64,000 nucleotides of DNA from Tsukamurella sp. TY48. Lineage in GTDB: Bacteria > Actinomycetota > Actinomycetes > Mycobacteriales > Mycobacteriaceae. The translations under genes and the position numbers were made by a program. The stretch is taken from the NCBI RefSeq assembly GCF_019656655.1, contig NZ_BPMV01000002.1:434001-498000 (forward strand), read 5' to 3'. How positions within the stretch are numbered: position 1 is the first letter of the stretch; each line of letters opens with the position of its first letter. Below are positions 37,151-47,432 of this stretch, in pieces. The notes below the pieces were generated by a model. That model did not search any database and was not told the origin of the DNA. It worked only from the letters and a program-made list of their open reading frames with translations.

Positions 37151-38398
37151 ATGACAACCGAGACCGCCCCCGACCGCATGGGCCCGGCCGCCGCCCGATC
37201 TCCCGAGGGAGCACCGTCCGGCGCCCCCGTCCTCGACATCGTGGTCCCCGTGTACAACGAGGCTCACTCCCTCGCGCACTGCGTGGAGACCCTGCACGCC
37301 TACCTCGCCGACTCACTGCGCATCCCCGCCCGGATCACCATCGCCGATAACGCCAGTACCGATGACACACTGCGGGTGGCGCACGCGCTCGCGGGAGCGA
37401 TCGACGGCGTGCGCGTGGTGCACTTGGACGCCAAGGGCCGGGGCCGGGCACTGCGCCGGGTGTGGTCGGACTCCGACGCCCAGGTGCTGGTCTACATGGA
37501 CGTGGATCTGTCCACCGATCTCAACGCGCTGTTCCCGCTCGTCGCTCCGCTGCTGTCCGGACACAGCGACCTCGCCATCGGCACCCGGCTCGGCCGCGGT
37601 GCGCGGGTGACGCGGGGGCCCAAGCGGGAGTTCATCTCCCGCGGCTACAACCTGCTCCTGCACACTGCGCTGCGAGTGCGGTTCTCCGATGCGCAGTGCG
37701 GGTTCAAGGCGATCCGCACCGACGTCGCGCGACAACTGCTCCCGCTGGTGCAGGACGGCGAGTGGTTCTTCGACACCGAGCTACTGGTGCTCGCCGAGCG
37801 GGCCGGGCTACGCATCCACGAGGTCCCCGTGGACTGGACCGACGACCCCGACAGTCGCGTGGACATCGCGGACACCGTGGCCAAGGACCTGCGCGGCATG
37901 GCGCGGGTCGGCCGGGCGCTGGCCGCGGGCCGGCTTCCCCTCGACGATGTGCGCCGGGCACTCGGCCGCGACGAACCGGAGATCGCCGGGGTACCGCACG
38001 GCATGGTCGGCCAGCTCGCGCGGTTCGCGATGATCGGCGTGGCCAGCACCGTGGCATACGCCCTGCTCTACCTGCTGCTGCACTCCGCGATCGGGGCGCA
38101 GGCCGCGAACTTCACCGCCCTGCTGATCACCGCCGTCGGCAACATCGCGGCCAACCGCGCGTTCACGTTCGGCGTCCGCGGCCGCGAGGGAGCCGTGCGG
38201 CACCACACCCAGGGGCTCGTCGTCTTCCTGGTCACCTGGGCGCTCACCGCCGGCAGCCTGGCACTGCTCGCGAGCGCCGCTCCCGGCGCCTCCCGCGAGG
38301 TACAACTGGCGGTGCTGGTGATCGCCAACCTGGTGGCCACGGTGCTGCGCTTCGTGGGTATGCGCCTGATCTTCCGCACCGCCGGAGCCGCCGCGTGA
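37151..38398 (+). CDS. Polyprenyl-phosphate glycosyltransferase (GT2) fused to GtrA domain
   Basis: A 415-residue membrane protein. Residues 28-260 are a GT2 transferase of the dolichol-phosphate mannose synthase kind (IVVPVYNEAHSL, and the DXD-like MDVDL at 116-120). Residues from about 280 are a GtrA domain with four membrane helices (LARFAMIGVASTVAYALLYL first). It probably makes or flips a polyprenyl-phosphate sugar used by the next gene product, whose start overlaps its stop (GTGA at 38395). The N-terminal 25 residues are Pro/Ala-rich. The sugar is not known. Confidence 0.9.
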   Translation: MTTETAPDRMGPAAARSPEGAPSGAPVLDIVVPVYNEAHSLAHCVETLHAYLADSLRIPARITIADNASTDDTLRVAHALAGAIDGVRVVHLDAKGRGRALRRVWSDSDAQVLVYMDVDLSTDLNALFPLVAPLLSGHSDLAIGTRLGRGARVTRGPKREFISRGYNLLLHTALRVRFSDAQCGFKAIRTDVARQLLPLVQDGEWFFDTELLVLAERAGLRIHEVPVDWTDDPDSRVDIADTVAKDLRGMARVGRALAAGRLPLDDVRRALGRDEPEIAGVPHGMVGQLARFAMIGVASTVAYALLYLLLHSAIGAQAANFTALLITAVGNIAANRAFTFGVRGREGAVRHHTQGLVVFLVTWALTAGSLALLASAAPGASREVQLAVLVIANLVATVLRFVGMRLIFRTAGAAA

Positions 38399-40389
38399 CG
38401 CGACTGCAGGAACGCGCGGCCGTCGCCCTCCTCCTGGTGGGGACGGCGGTCGCGTACATCTGGGGCCTCGGTCGGGCGGGCTGGGCCAATGCCTTCTACG
38501 CTGCGGCGGTCCAGGCGGGCACCGTGAGCTGGAAGGCCATGTTCTTCGGCAGCTCGGACGGCGCGAACTCGATCACCGTGGACAAGCCGCCCGCCTCGCT
38601 GTGGGTGATGGAACTCTCCACCCGCGTCTTCGGCGTGAACTCGTGGGCGATGCTCATCCCCCAGGCGCTGCTCGGAGTGGCCTCGGTGGCACTGCTGTAC
38701 GCCACCGTGCGCCGCCGGTTCGGCGCCCTGGCGGGCCTGCTCGCCGGGCTGATCCTGGCGGTGACGCCGGTGGCCGCCATGATGTTCCGGTTCAACAATC
38801 CGGACGCGCTCCTGGTGCTGGTGATGATCGCCGCCACGTGGGCGATGCTGCGGGCCGTGGAGGACGGCCGGTGGCGGTGGCTGATCGCGTGCGGGGCGTT
38901 CGTCGGATTCGGATTCCTCACCAAGCAGCTCGCGGTGATGCTGATCGTGCCCGGGCTGGCGCTCACCTATCTGATCGCCGGGCCCCCGCGCCTACGGACC
39001 CGGATCGCCCAGTTGTTCGCCGCGGGCGCCGCGATGGTGGTCGCCGCGGGCTGGTGGTTGCTCACCGTGGAGTTGTGGCCCGCCGCATCCAGGCCGTGGA
39101 TCGGCGGCTCACAAAGCAATTCGATTCTGGAGCTCACGCTGGGCTACAACGGACTCGGGCGGCTCAACGGCAACGAGAAGGGCAGCGTGGGACCCGGCCG
39201 CGGCGGCATGGAGCCGCCCCCGGGGTTCGAGCTGCCCGCCGGGATGGACCTGCCCGGGGGCAGGGGCGGAGGCATGTTCGGCGACGCCGGAATCCTGCGG
39301 ATGTTCCAGCCCGCCCAGGCCGGGCAGATCGCCTGGCTGCTCCCCGCGGCGCTCATCGCGATCGCGGTGGTGCTGGTACTGCGCCGCCGCGCGCCCCGCA
39401 CGGACGGCGATCGTGCAGCGGTGATCGCCTGGGGCGGTTGGTTGCTGGTCACGGGCCTCACGTTCAGCTTCATGGCGGGCATCTTCCACGCGTATTACAC
39501 GGTGGCCCTCGCGCCCGCCATCGCCGCGCTCGTGGCGATCGGGGTGGCGGTGGGCTGGCGGGAACGGCAGGTCCCCTGGGTGCGTGTGGCAGCGGCCCTC
39601 GCCGTGGCGTCCACCGGGGCCACCGGCTGGTACATCCTCGACCAGACGCCGAACTGGAATCCCTGGCTGCGGTGGACGATCGCGGCGGCGGCGCTCGTGG
39701 GAACGGTGGCCCTGCTGGCCACACTGCTTCCCTCGGCGAGACGATCCCGACGGCTCGCCGGCCTGATCGCGGCGGCGTCCGTGGTCGTGGGCCTCGCAGG
39801 GCAGGTGGCGTTCACCGCGGAGACCATCGCAACACCGCGCCAGGGCGCCATCGTCTCGGCGGGGCCCTCGAGCGGCCACGGCTTCGGGCCGGGAGGCGGC
39901 AAGGGGCGCGCGGACCGCGCCGCCGCACCACGCGGCCCCGGCGGCCCCGGCGGTCCGGGTGGTCCGGGTGGCCCGGGCGGGCGGAGTGACGGCGCCGAGC
40001 GGTCCGGGACGGGCAGCGGACCGTCGTTCCTCATGGGCAGCACGGCCGGTCCCGAGGTGACCGCTCTGCTGTCGCGGGACGCCGACCGGTACACCTGGGT
40101 GGCGGCGACGGTGGGCGCGAACGCCGCGGCGGGCTATCAGCTGGCCACCGGGAAGCCGGTGATGCCGATCGGCGGCTTCAACGGCACCGATCCGTCCCCC
40201 ACGCTGGCGCAGTTCCAGCAGTACGTGGCCGAGGGCAAGATCCACTACTTCTTCACCGAATCCGGTGGGGGTTTCGGAGGATTCGGCGGCACGGGTACGG
40301 CCGCGGAGATCCGTTCGTGGGTCGAGAAGACCTACGCGGCGCGCACCGTCGACGGGGTGACGCTCTACGACTTGGCTCCGCAGCGCTAG
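38395..40389 (+). CDS. Membrane glycosyltransferase, GT39/ArnT-like
   Basis: A 664-residue protein with about 11 membrane helices and the early extracytoplasmic loop [13 protein letters not shown] typical of GT39/ArnT-like enzymes (the conserved acidic and PPA part). [10 protein letters not shown] is another family segment. Such enzymes take a sugar from polyprenyl phosphate on the outer face and pass it to a lipid or protein. Between helices there are Gly/Pro-rich tracts: [13 protein letters not shown] near residue 275 and a GPGG tandem tract near 520, plus GGGFGGFGG near the end. The gene overlaps GT2-GtrA upstream and locks tail to tail with ruvB at CTAG (40386-40389). Confidence 0.9.
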   Translation: MTRLQERAAVALLLVGTAVAYIWGLGRAGWANAFYAAAVQAGTVSWKAMFFGSSDGANSITVDKPPASLWVMELSTRVFGVNSWAMLIPQALLGVASVALLYATVRRRFGALAGLLAGLILAVTPVAAMMFRFNNPDALLVLVMIAATWAMLRAVEDGRWRWLIACGAFVGFGFLTKQLAVMLIVPGLALTYLIAGPPRLRTRIAQLFAAGAAMVVAAGWWLLTVELWPAASRPWIGGSQSNSILELTLGYNGLGRLNGNEKGSVGPGRGGMEPPPGFELPAGMDLPGGRGGGMFGDAGILRMFQPAQAGQIAWLLPAALIAIAVVLVLRRRAPRTDGDRAAVIAWGGWLLVTGLTFSFMAGIFHAYYTVALAPAIAALVAIGVAVGWRERQVPWVRVAAALAVASTGATGWYILDQTPNWNPWLRWTIAAAALVGTVALLATLLPSARRSRRLAGLIAAASVVVGLAGQVAFTAETIATPRQGAIVSAGPSSGHGFGPGGGKGRADRAAAPRGPGGPGGPGGPGGPGGRSDGAERSGTGSGPSFLMGSTAGPEVTALLSRDADRYTWVAATVGANAAAGYQLATGKPVMPIGGFNGTDPSPTLAQFQQYVAEGKIHYFFTESGGGFGGFGGTGTAAEIRSWVEKTYAARTVDGVTLYDLAPQR

Positions 40390-41480
40390 AACAGGCGCTC
40401 GTCGCCGGCATCGAAGTCGCCCCGGACCTCGATGCCGGAGGCGAGCGCACCCGCCGGGGGTTCGAGCCCGAGGTGGTGCCAGGCCGCCATGGTGGCGACG
40501 CGGCCGCGGGGCGTGCGGGCGAGCATGCCGGCGCGCACCAGGAAGGGCTCGCACACCTCCTCGACGGTGCCGGGTTCCTCACCGACCGCGACCGCCAGGG
40601 TGGAAACGCCCACGGGTCCACCGCCGAAGCTGCGGATCAGGGCGCCGAGCACGGCCCGGTCCAGGCGGTCGAGACCGAGCTCGTCGACGTCGTAGACCTT
40701 GAGCGCGCCGCGCGCCACCTCGACGGTGACCACGCCGTCGGCACGGACATCGGCGAAATCGCGGACCCGGCGGAGCAGCCGGTTGGCGATGCGCGGGGTG
40801 CCGCGGGAGCGGCTCCCGATCTCCGCCGCGGCCTCCCCCACGATCTCGATGCCCAGGATCCTCGCACTGCGCTCGATCACCCGCACCAGATCGTCGGTGC
40901 CGTAGAAGTCCATGTGCGCGGTGAACCCGAAGCGGTCGCGCAGCGGCCCGGTGAGCGCACCGGACCGGGTGGTGGCGCCCACCAGGGTGAACGGCGCCAC
41001 GTCGAGCGGGATGGAGGTGGCGCCCGGACCCTTCCCCACCACCACGTCGACCCGGAAATCCTCCATCGCGAGGTAGAGCATCTCCTCGGCCGGGCGGGCC
41101 ATCCGATGGATCTCGTCGATGAACAGGACATCGCCCTCGACCAGGTTGGACAGCATGGCCGCGAGATCGCCCGCGCGTTCCAAGGCTGGCCCCGAGGTCA
41201 CCCGCAGCGCCGTTCCGAGCTCGGCGGCGATGATCATCGCGAGGCTGGTCTTGCCCAGGCCGGGCGGGCCGGATAGCAGGATGTGGTCGGGGGTTCCGCC
41301 GCGCTTGCGGGCGCCGTGCAGCACGAGTTGGAGCTGCTCGCGCACCTTGGGCTGGCCGATGAACTCGTCGAGCGACTTCGGGCGCAGCGAATCGGAATCG
41401 TCGCCGGACAAGGGCGCCGGGCCCATCAGTCCCGAGACCTCGTCATCGAACTCGCTGCCGACCTCGTCGTCGTACTCCAC
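40386..41480 (-). CDS. ruvB: Holliday junction branch migration ATPase RuvB
   Basis: A 364-residue AAA+ motor that drives Holliday junction migration with RuvA. Walker [10 protein letters not shown] and Walker [10 protein letters not shown] are intact, and the sensor segment [18 protein letters not shown] and C-terminal winged helix are recognisable. An acidic N-terminal tail of about 25 residues ([13 protein letters not shown]) precedes the core. GTG at 41480, 3 bases after the ruvA stop. It ends in a CTAG shared with the convergent glycosyltransferase stop. Confidence 0.97.
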   Translation of the reverse strand: MEYDDEVGSEFDDEVSGLMGPAPLSGDDSDSLRPKSLDEFIGQPKVREQLQLVLHGARKRGGTPDHILLSGPPGLGKTSLAMIIAAELGTALRVTSGPALERAGDLAAMLSNLVEGDVLFIDEIHRMARPAEEMLYLAMEDFRVDVVVGKGPGATSIPLDVAPFTLVGATTRSGALTGPLRDRFGFTAHMDFYGTDDLVRVIERSARILGIEIVGEAAAEIGSRSRGTPRIANRLLRRVRDFADVRADGVVTVEVARGALKVYDVDELGLDRLDRAVLGALIRSFGGGPVGVSTLAVAVGEEPGTVEEVCEPFLVRAGMLARTPRGRVATMAAWHHLGLEPPAGALASGIEVRGDFDAGDERLF

Positions 41481-41483
41481 GCG

Positions 41484-42083
41484 CTAGCCCCTCCCCAGGG
41501 ACTTCAGCGCATCGCGCAGCAGCTCGGACACCGGCTTGTCGGGCCCCGCCTCGATCGCCGCGGTGACGGCGGGCTCGGCCTGCTTCGGCGTGAATCCCAG
41601 TCCCTCCAGCGCGTCCAGCAACTGCTGGCCGACTCCGCCCGGAACCGCCGTCGACCCGGCGGCGGTGCCGGTGGACGTGGTGGGCGCGGCTACCTTGTCC
41701 TTGAGCTCGACGTGGATCCGCTCGGCGACACGCTTGCCGATACCGGGGATCAGGCACAGGGTCTTGATGTCACCCGAGGCGATCGCGGTCTGCATCTGGG
41801 CCGGTTCGAGCACGGCGATGGCGGCCATGGCCAACCGCGGCCCCACCCCCTGCACGGTCTGCAGCAGGTGGAACAGCTCCTGCTGCGGGGAATCGGTGAA
41901 GCCGTACAGCGTCATCGAGTCCTCGCGCACCACCATCGAGGTGAGCAGCGAGCCCTCGGCCCCGCGCGTGAGCGCACCCGCGGTGGCGGGCGCCACCAGC
42001 ACCTTGTAGCCGACACCCGCGCACTCGACCACCACGTGATCGAGACCGATGTGCCGTACCTCGCCGCGCAGCGACGCGATCAT
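41484..42083 (-). CDS. ruvA: Holliday junction DNA-binding protein RuvA
   Basis: A 199-residue RuvA, which forms a tetramer on the Holliday junction and recruits RuvB. The start [18 protein letters not shown] is the OB-fold, the helix-hairpin-helix parts are [19 protein letters not shown] and [15 protein letters not shown], and the flexible linker (Thr/Ala/Gly-rich, about residues 135-150) leads to the RuvB-binding C-terminal domain. ATG at 42083 overlaps the ruvC stop (ATGA). Confidence 0.97.
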   Translation of the reverse strand: MIASLRGEVRHIGLDHVVVECAGVGYKVLVAPATAGALTRGAEGSLLTSMVVREDSMTLYGFTDSPQQELFHLLQTVQGVGPRLAMAAIAVLEPAQMQTAIASGDIKTLCLIPGIGKRVAERIHVELKDKVAAPTTSTGTAAGSTAVPGGVGQQLLDALEGLGFTPKQAEPAVTAAIEAGPDKPVSELLRDALKSLGRG

Positions 42084-42664
42084 CGCACTCCTCCTGTGAC
42101 ACGACCCGCGCGACGCTGCGCAGCGAGCCGCTGTTCGAAGACCTTCTTCTGTTCCGCCGCACGGCGTTCCGCTTCCGCCATCCGCGCGATCATCGGCGCC
42201 CGCCAGCTGTGACAGACGGCGAGCGCAAGGGCATCGGCCGCGTCGGCGGGCTCCGGGGCCTTCTGCAGCCCCAGGATCTTGGTGATCATCGCGGTCACCT
42301 GCGCCTTGCCCGCGTTGCCGTTGCCGGTGACGGCCGCCTTGACCTCCGACGGGGTGTGGAAGTGCACGGCGATGCCCCGCCGGGCCGCGGCCAGGGCGAC
42401 CACGCCGCCGGCCTGCGCGGTACCCATCGCGGTGGACACGTTGTGCTGCGCGAACACCCGCTCCACGGCGATCACATCGGGTTCATGGGTATCCATCCAG
42501 AACTCCGCCGCGGTCCACACCGCCAAGAGGCGTTCCGGCAGCGGCATGGTGGACGGTGTGCGCACCACGTCCACATCGAGCGCCGTGACCTTGCGGCCCG
42601 CGCCCGTGTCGACCACGGAGAGGCCGCAACGGGTGAGACCGGGGTCCACCCCCATCACCCGCAT
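42080..42664 (-). CDS. ruvC: Holliday junction resolvase RuvC
   Basis: A 194-residue nuclease that cuts Holliday junctions at the RuvAB complex. The acidic catalytic residues are visible in [15 protein letters not shown] and [14 protein letters not shown]. The start is the ATG at 42664, preceded by GGAGG 6 bases upstream; a longer frame to 42739 would read through the SOS box and lacks support. First gene of ruvC-ruvA-ruvB. An SOS box lies 20 bases upstream, so the operon is DNA-damage induced. Confidence 0.96.
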   Translation of the reverse strand: MRVMGVDPGLTRCGLSVVDTGAGRKVTALDVDVVRTPSTMPLPERLLAVWTAAEFWMDTHEPDVIAVERVFAQHNVSTAMGTAQAGGVVALAAARRGIAVHFHTPSEVKAAVTGNGNAGKAQVTAMITKILGLQKAPEPADAADALALAVCHSWRAPMIARMAEAERRAAEQKKVFEQRLAAQRRAGRVTGGVR

Positions 42665-42684
42665 CGCGCACCTCCGTCGAACAG

Positions 42685-42700
42685 TCAAACCTTTGTTCGA
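42685..42700 (-). promoter_or_regulatory. SOS (LexA) box upstream of ruvC
   Basis: TCGAACAAAGGTTTGA matches the actinobacterial consensus TCGAAC-N4-GTTCGA with one mismatch (GTTTGA). It ends about 20 bases before the ruvC start. ruvC is a known member of the mycobacterial LexA regulon. Confidence 0.8.
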
Positions 42701-42745
42701 GAGCCTACCCTGCATCCCGCGGAAGCAGGACGCGGACACGCGCGT

Positions 42746-44449
42746 CTACTCGCAGATGACGGTGGGCACCGGGTCGTACTTCACCGTGCGGGTGTGCCGC
42801 GAGATCACGGACCCCGAGCGCGCATCGGTGATGACACGGGTGTTGCTGGTGGTGAACCCGGGCTGTCCCGTGCTGGCGACGCAGTGCGGGCCCTTCGCCA
42901 ACCGGATGGTCGAGGGCTCGGTGGGCAGCGAGCGCTGCCCCTTGATCGACTCGACCGAGCGCGTCTTGGTGCTCCACATCCGTACCGTGACCGAGGAGGC
43001 GCCCGCGCTGGACTCGATGACCACGCCGTACGGGGTGTCGTTCGTGAACTTCAGGTCGATCGCGCCCTCGTACACGGTGGCCTCCCGCGCCTCGGGGTAC
43101 CGCGAGATGTAGTAGCTGTGCTCGGTGTGGCCCGCGTCCGCGAGACCGGCGAAGTACGCGGCGTTGTAGAGCGTGGTGGCGAACTGCGAGATGCCGCCGC
43201 CCACGGCCTTATCGGGCCGGCCGTTGTTGATGATGCCCGACTCCACGTAACCCTGCGCGGTGCCGCGGGGCCCGGTGTAGCCGTTGAGCGAGAAGGTCTC
43301 CCCGGGCAGCACGACTGCACCGTTGACCTGCTGCGCCACCCGGCGGATGTTCACGCCGGACGCGTCGCTGAAGCCGCCGGTGGTGAACTCGCTCACCACC
43401 TCCTTGACGCCCAGTTCGTTGGCCCGCTTGGTGGTGATCTTCGGTTCCACCGTCTTGAACTGCGCCGTCGCCGCGCGGTCGGCCTCGGCGCGCTGGTTCA
43501 CCGCGCGAGCCACCGCGTCGATGGTGGGATCCCAGACGACCTCGCTGCCGGGCACCGCGGCCGTCACCGTCGGCGCTCCACCGGACAGCGTGAACGAGGC
43601 GTCCTTGGGCTTGGAGACCGCCGATTCGAGCCGGGTGCCGAGCACCTTGCGTGCGGCGTCCCGGTCCACCGTCGCCTTCAGCTGGCCGTCACCATCGGGC
43701 TGGTACGACAGGAAGGTCCCGATGTCGTCGCCCGTGAGCCGGCCGACGGTGCTGGCCTCCGTGTTCGGCGCACCGTCCTTGCGGAGCACCACGGCCGACG
43801 AGACGGCACGCGTCGCCGCGCCCGACGCGACCGAGCGCACCATCTGCTCGGAGACGGTCGGCCGGACGTTCTCGGTGGGGATGTCCACCTCGGTGGTGTC
43901 GGGCCACGCGGCGAGCACGGCGTCGGCCGCCTTGCCCATGTCGATGCGATCGCCGGGCTTGGGCAACACGGGGACCGGCTTGCCGTCCCGGAAGATCACC
44001 GCGCCGTCGCCGGCGGCGGAGGTCAGCTTCTCCGTCGAACCGCCCAGCGCCGCGTCGAACTTGGTGCGATCGAGCGTCGACTCGGGGTGCACGTGCCGTT
44101 GCCGGACGTAGCCGATCAGGTCGCGCGCGGGATTGCGGTCCCGGATCGCCTGCTCGACGGTGCCCTCGACATCCATCTTCAACCCGAGTTGCTCGGGGGT
44201 GAACTGCACGGAACCCTTGTCGGTGCGGAGCGTGACCTTGGCATCGTCGGCCTTATCGGCCGCCGGCGCCAGGCGGGCGATCGCGTCGGTCCGCCCGATC
44301 CCGCCGAACTCGACGCCCAGCGCGGTGGCGCCGTGCACGGTCTCCGCCCGCCCGTTCTCCCAGACCGCGGCCCCGCCCGCACCGAGCAGCAGCGCTCCGA
44401 CCACGGCCAGAGCGGAGGCACGGCGCAGCGAGGTTCGTGTCCGATTCAC
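42746..44449 (-). CDS. VanW family protein with peptidoglycan-binding-like domains
   Basis: A 567-residue envelope protein. The N-terminus is a basic stretch followed by a hydrophobic segment (ASALAVVGALLLGAGGAAVW), a membrane anchor or signal. Residues about 50-350 carry PG_binding_4-type repeats (TPEQLGLKMDVEGTVEQAI is the first), and residues 355-490 are the VanW domain (SEFTTGGFSDASG, FSLNGYTGPRGTAQGY, AVGGGISQFATTLYNAAYF). The role is cell-wall related but not established. GTG start at 44449, no Shine-Dalgarno; a TATTCT -10 lies 6 bases before it, so it is probably leaderless. Confidence 0.88.
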   Translation of the reverse strand: MNRTRTSLRRASALAVVGALLLGAGGAAVWENGRAETVHGATALGVEFGGIGRTDAIARLAPAADKADDAKVTLRTDKGSVQFTPEQLGLKMDVEGTVEQAIRDRNPARDLIGYVRQRHVHPESTLDRTKFDAALGGSTEKLTSAAGDGAVIFRDGKPVPVLPKPGDRIDMGKAADAVLAAWPDTTEVDIPTENVRPTVSEQMVRSVASGAATRAVSSAVVLRKDGAPNTEASTVGRLTGDDIGTFLSYQPDGDGQLKATVDRDAARKVLGTRLESAVSKPKDASFTLSGGAPTVTAAVPGSEVVWDPTIDAVARAVNQRAEADRAATAQFKTVEPKITTKRANELGVKEVVSEFTTGGFSDASGVNIRRVAQQVNGAVVLPGETFSLNGYTGPRGTAQGYVESGIINNGRPDKAVGGGISQFATTLYNAAYFAGLADAGHTEHSYYISRYPEAREATVYEGAIDLKFTNDTPYGVVIESSAGASSVTVRMWSTKTRSVESIKGQRSLPTEPSTIRLAKGPHCVASTGQPGFTTSNTRVITDARSGSVISRHTRTVKYDPVPTVICE

Positions 44450-44455
44450 AATCTG

Positions 44456-44461
44456 AGAATA
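44456..44461 (-). promoter_or_regulatory. -10 element of a probable leaderless promoter for the VanW gene
   Basis: TATTCT ends 6 bases before the GTG start of the VanW-type gene, with no Shine-Dalgarno sequence between. Confidence 0.5.
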
Positions 44462-44520
44462 TCCTGACGCTTCAGTACCGCACAGTAGGGGCGATGCAGA
44501 ACGGCAATCCTTCCGGGCCG

Positions 44521-45276
44521 TCAGTCCTCGTCGAGCTCGGCCAGGACCTCGTCCGGGATGTCGATGTTGGTGTACACGTTCTGCACGTCGTCGCTGTCCT
44601 CGAGCGCATCGATCAGCTTGAAGACCTTGCGCGCACCGTCGGCGTCCAGCGGCACCTCGACCGACGCGCGGAAGCCGGATTCGGCGGACTCGTAATCGAT
44701 TCCGGCCTCCTGCAGCGCAGTGCGCACAGCCACCAGATCGGTGGGCTCGGAGACGATCTCGAACTGCTCACCGAGATCGGTGACCTCTTCGGCGCCGGCA
44801 TCGAGCACGGCCATGAGCACGTCGTCCTCGGACTGACCGTTCTTGTCCAGGGTCACGACGCCCTTGCGCGCGAACAGGTACGACACCGAACCGGGGTCGG
44901 CCATGTTGCCGCCGTTGCGGGTCATCGCGACGCGGACCTCGCCCGCAGCGCGGTTGCGGTTGTCGGTGAGGCACTCGATCAGGACCGCCACACCGTTGGG
45001 GCCGTAGCCCTCGTACATGATGGTCTGCCAGTCGGCGCCGCCGGCCTCTTCGCCACCACCGCGCTTGCGGGCCCGCTCGATGTTGTCGTTGGGGACCGAG
45101 GTCTTCTTCGCCTTCTGAATGGCGTCGTAGAGCGTGGGGTTACCGTCGGGATCGCCACCACCGGTCCGCGCCGCGACCTCGATGTTCTTGATCAGCTTGG
45201 CGAACAGCTTGCCGCGCTTGGCGTCGATCGCCGCCTTCTTGTGCTTGGTGGTGGCCCATTTGGAATGGCCGCTCAT
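44521..45276 (-). CDS. yebC: YebC/PmpR (TACO1) family protein
   Basis: A 251-residue member of the YebC family, with the invariant start [27 protein letters not shown] (quoted here as [15 protein letters not shown]), [14 protein letters not shown] and the acidic domain. The protein binds DNA or the ribosome; work in other bacteria points to helping translation of proline-rich stretches, older work to transcription control. GAGGG precedes the ATG at 45276. It is the last gene of the pdxS-to-yebC run (gap of 45 bases from the WS/DGAT gene), as in M. tuberculosis where Rv2603c follows snoP. Confidence 0.95.
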   Translation of the reverse strand: MSGHSKWATTKHKKAAIDAKRGKLFAKLIKNIEVAARTGGGDPDGNPTLYDAIQKAKKTSVPNDNIERARKRGGGEEAGGADWQTIMYEGYGPNGVAVLIECLTDNRNRAAGEVRVAMTRNGGNMADPGSVSYLFARKGVVTLDKNGQSEDDVLMAVLDAGAEEVTDLGEQFEIVSEPTDLVAVRTALQEAGIDYESAESGFRASVEVPLDADGARKVFKLIDALEDSDDVQNVYTNIDIPDEVLAELDED

Positions 45277-45321
45277 CGAACCCTCGATTCAGTACTGGTG
45301 CGCTGTATCAACCCTTCGAGT

Positions 45322-46716
45322 TTACGTGAACGCCTTCTCCAGGTCGCTGAGCGCGTCTTCCAGGTGGTGGATGAGGCGCTGCACGTGCGGCACGGACGTG
45401 CGGCACGCCACGATGCCGAACTCCAGATTGTCGTAATTGGTGGAGATGGTGATGTTGATCGCGGAACCGTCGAGCACGATCGACGCCGGGTAGATGCCGT
45501 CGAGCCGGGACCCGTTCCAGTACATCGGGGCGCGTGGACCGGGCACGTTCGAGATCACCAGATTGAAGGGCGGCCGGGTGCGACCGGAGTAGCCGGGCAG
45601 CAAGCCCGGAGCCAGTCCGGCGATGTTGGCGGCGCTCACGGCGAGCACCTGCATCGGCGACAGCTCCCCCATCACCCGGCGAGCGGCCCGCACCGAGTCC
45701 CGCGCCATGTGCAGCCGGTCCGCGGCATCGGGGATGTCGGTGCCCAGGGTGGCGATGATGGTGCCCACCGCGTTCGAATCCGTCGAGTCGCCCTCCTTGC
45801 GGAGGTTCACCGGCACCATCGCCGTGAGCGACCGGTCGGGCAGTTCGCCGAGCTCGGCCAGGTACGAGCGCAGTGCGCCGCCGCACATCGCCAGGACCAC
45901 GTCGTTGACGGTGGCTCCCGCCGCGCGCCGGATCGCGTCGATCCGCTCCAGCGAGTACGACTGGGCGACGAAGCGCCGGGCGCCGCCGATCGGGACGTTG
46001 AAGATGGTGTGCGGTGCCTGGAACGGCGCCATGTAGTCGTGATCGCGGAAGGCATTGCCCACCACCTTGAGTGAGGCCGGGACCATGCCCAGCACCTCGC
46101 CCGTGATGCCCGCGGCCTGCTTCGCCACCCCGAACGGATCGACGCCGAACAGGCCGGTCGGCTTCGCCGGGGCGGGCTCCTGCGGCTTGGCGCGCTTGCC
46201 CAGGCCCGGCTGCCAGACGACGCGCCCCTCCATGTCGTTCGGGTCCTCCGACAGCGACAGGGTCATGTACTTCAGCGCCGAGACACCGTCCACCAGCGAG
46301 TGGTGCACCTTGCTGTAGATCGCGAACCGGCCGTCCTCGAGGCCCTCGATCACCTGCAGCTCCCACATCGGGCGGTGCCGGTCGAGGAGCGTCTCGTGCC
46401 ACAGCGAGACCATCTGGAACAGTTCGCGGATGCGGCCCGGCTGCGGCAGCGCGGTGTGCCGCACGTGGTAGTCGACGTCGATCGAATCGACGTCGGTCCA
46501 CCAGGTGTTGCCGACGATGCCGACCGGATCGGCGGGGCGGCGCCCGAACCGACTGCTGACATCGGTGTGCGCGCGCATCGTCTCCACCACGGAGCGCACG
46601 TAATCGGGCCCGGCACCATCAGGCGGCGTGAACAACTGCAAACCGCCCACATGCATGGGATGCTCGCGCGATTCCGCCACGAGGAACATCGAATCGGTCA
46701 CCGGCATGTAGCTCAT
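45322..46716 (-). CDS. Wax ester synthase / diacylglycerol acyltransferase (WS/DGAT)
   Basis: A 464-residue acyltransferase that makes triacylglycerol or wax esters from acyl-CoA. The catalytic HHSLVDG (about residue 132) has both histidines and the aspartate; the family segments SYMPVTDSMFLVAE at the N-terminus and PFNLVISNVPGPR near the C-terminus are present. Start at the ATG 46716 after a GGGGTG; a frame to 46794 is not needed. It sits between pdxT and yebC, a place where I recall no such gene in M. tuberculosis, so it is probably a local insertion or a relocated storage-lipid gene. Confidence 0.92.
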   Translation of the reverse strand: MSYMPVTDSMFLVAESREHPMHVGGLQLFTPPDGAGPDYVRSVVETMRAHTDVSSRFGRRPADPVGIVGNTWWTDVDSIDVDYHVRHTALPQPGRIRELFQMVSLWHETLLDRHRPMWELQVIEGLEDGRFAIYSKVHHSLVDGVSALKYMTLSLSEDPNDMEGRVVWQPGLGKRAKPQEPAPAKPTGLFGVDPFGVAKQAAGITGEVLGMVPASLKVVGNAFRDHDYMAPFQAPHTIFNVPIGGARRFVAQSYSLERIDAIRRAAGATVNDVVLAMCGGALRSYLAELGELPDRSLTAMVPVNLRKEGDSTDSNAVGTIIATLGTDIPDAADRLHMARDSVRAARRVMGELSPMQVLAVSAANIAGLAPGLLPGYSGRTRPPFNLVISNVPGPRAPMYWNGSRLDGIYPASIVLDGSAINITISTNYDNLEFGIVACRTSVPHVQRLIHHLEDALSDLEKAFT

Positions 46717-46806
46717 GCGCGCACCCCTGTCCGTCTGCGGGGCACCGCACGCGGCCCCCACCACCTCAACACGACCCGGCAGAGGGGTGGGCACGCCCGA
46801 GACGGG

Positions 46807-47412
46807 TCAGCCGCGCCGAACCATGGCCACGAAGTGCTCGTGGATCCGCAGATCCCCGGTCACCTCCGGATGGAAGGATGTGGCAAGCGTCACACCCTGC
46901 TGCACTGCGACTACCGTACCCGCCGACTCGCCCGCCTCGGCAGGCACCCTGGCGAGCACGTCGACACCGTCGCCGACCCGCTCCACCCAGGGCGCACGGA
47001 TGAACACGGCGCGCACCGGCGGACCGTCGATGCCCGCGACGTCGAGGTCGGTCTCGAAGGAATCCACCTGTCGGCCGAAGGCATTCCGCCGGACGGTCAT
47101 ATCGATCGCGGACAGGCAGCGCGCGTCCGGCCGGGTGTCGAGCACCTCCGAGGCGAGCAGGATCATCCCGGCGCACGAGCCGTACGCGGGCAGTCCGTCG
47201 GCGAGCGCGGCGCGCAGGGGGTCGTACAGGTCGAAGACGCCGAGCAGCCGGCTCATGGTGGTGGACTCGCCGCCGGGGATCACGATGCCGTCCACGGCCG
47301 CGAGATCGGCGACGGTGCGCACCGCGCTGGTGCTCGCGCCGACCTCCTCCAGCGCCCGACGGTGCTCGCGCACGTCACCCTGAAGAGCCAGAACCCCGAT
47401 CCGCACAGTCAC
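46807..47412 (-). CDS. pdxT: Pyridoxal 5'-phosphate synthase glutaminase subunit PdxT
   Basis: A 201-residue class I-like glutamine amidotransferase subunit that supplies ammonia to PdxS for de novo PLP synthesis. The IPGGEST segment (oxyanion side), the nucleophile in SCAGMILL, and the SFHPEV histidine/glutamate pair are intact. GTG at 47412, 20 bases after the tesB stop. In this genome pdxS and pdxT are separated by three genes. Confidence 0.95.
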   Translation of the reverse strand: MTVRIGVLALQGDVREHRRALEEVGASTSAVRTVADLAAVDGIVIPGGESTTMSRLLGVFDLYDPLRAALADGLPAYGSCAGMILLASEVLDTRPDARCLSAIDMTVRRNAFGRQVDSFETDLDVAGIDGPPVRAVFIRAPWVERVGDGVDVLARVPAEAGESAGTVVAVQQGVTLATSFHPEVTGDLRIHEHFVAMVRRG

Positions 47413-47432
47413 GGGTCACCAGAGTAGGTGCC

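Noticed and set aside
39940-39985. GGTCC/GGCGG-rich tandem tract as a CRISPR or regulatory repeat
   Set aside because: It is in frame and encodes a GPGG tract inside the GT39 gene; there are no spacers.
37462-40389. A single 975-codon glycosyltransferase
   Set aside because: The first 311 codons are another frame of the GT2-GtrA gene; the real start is the GTG at 38395, overlapping its stop.
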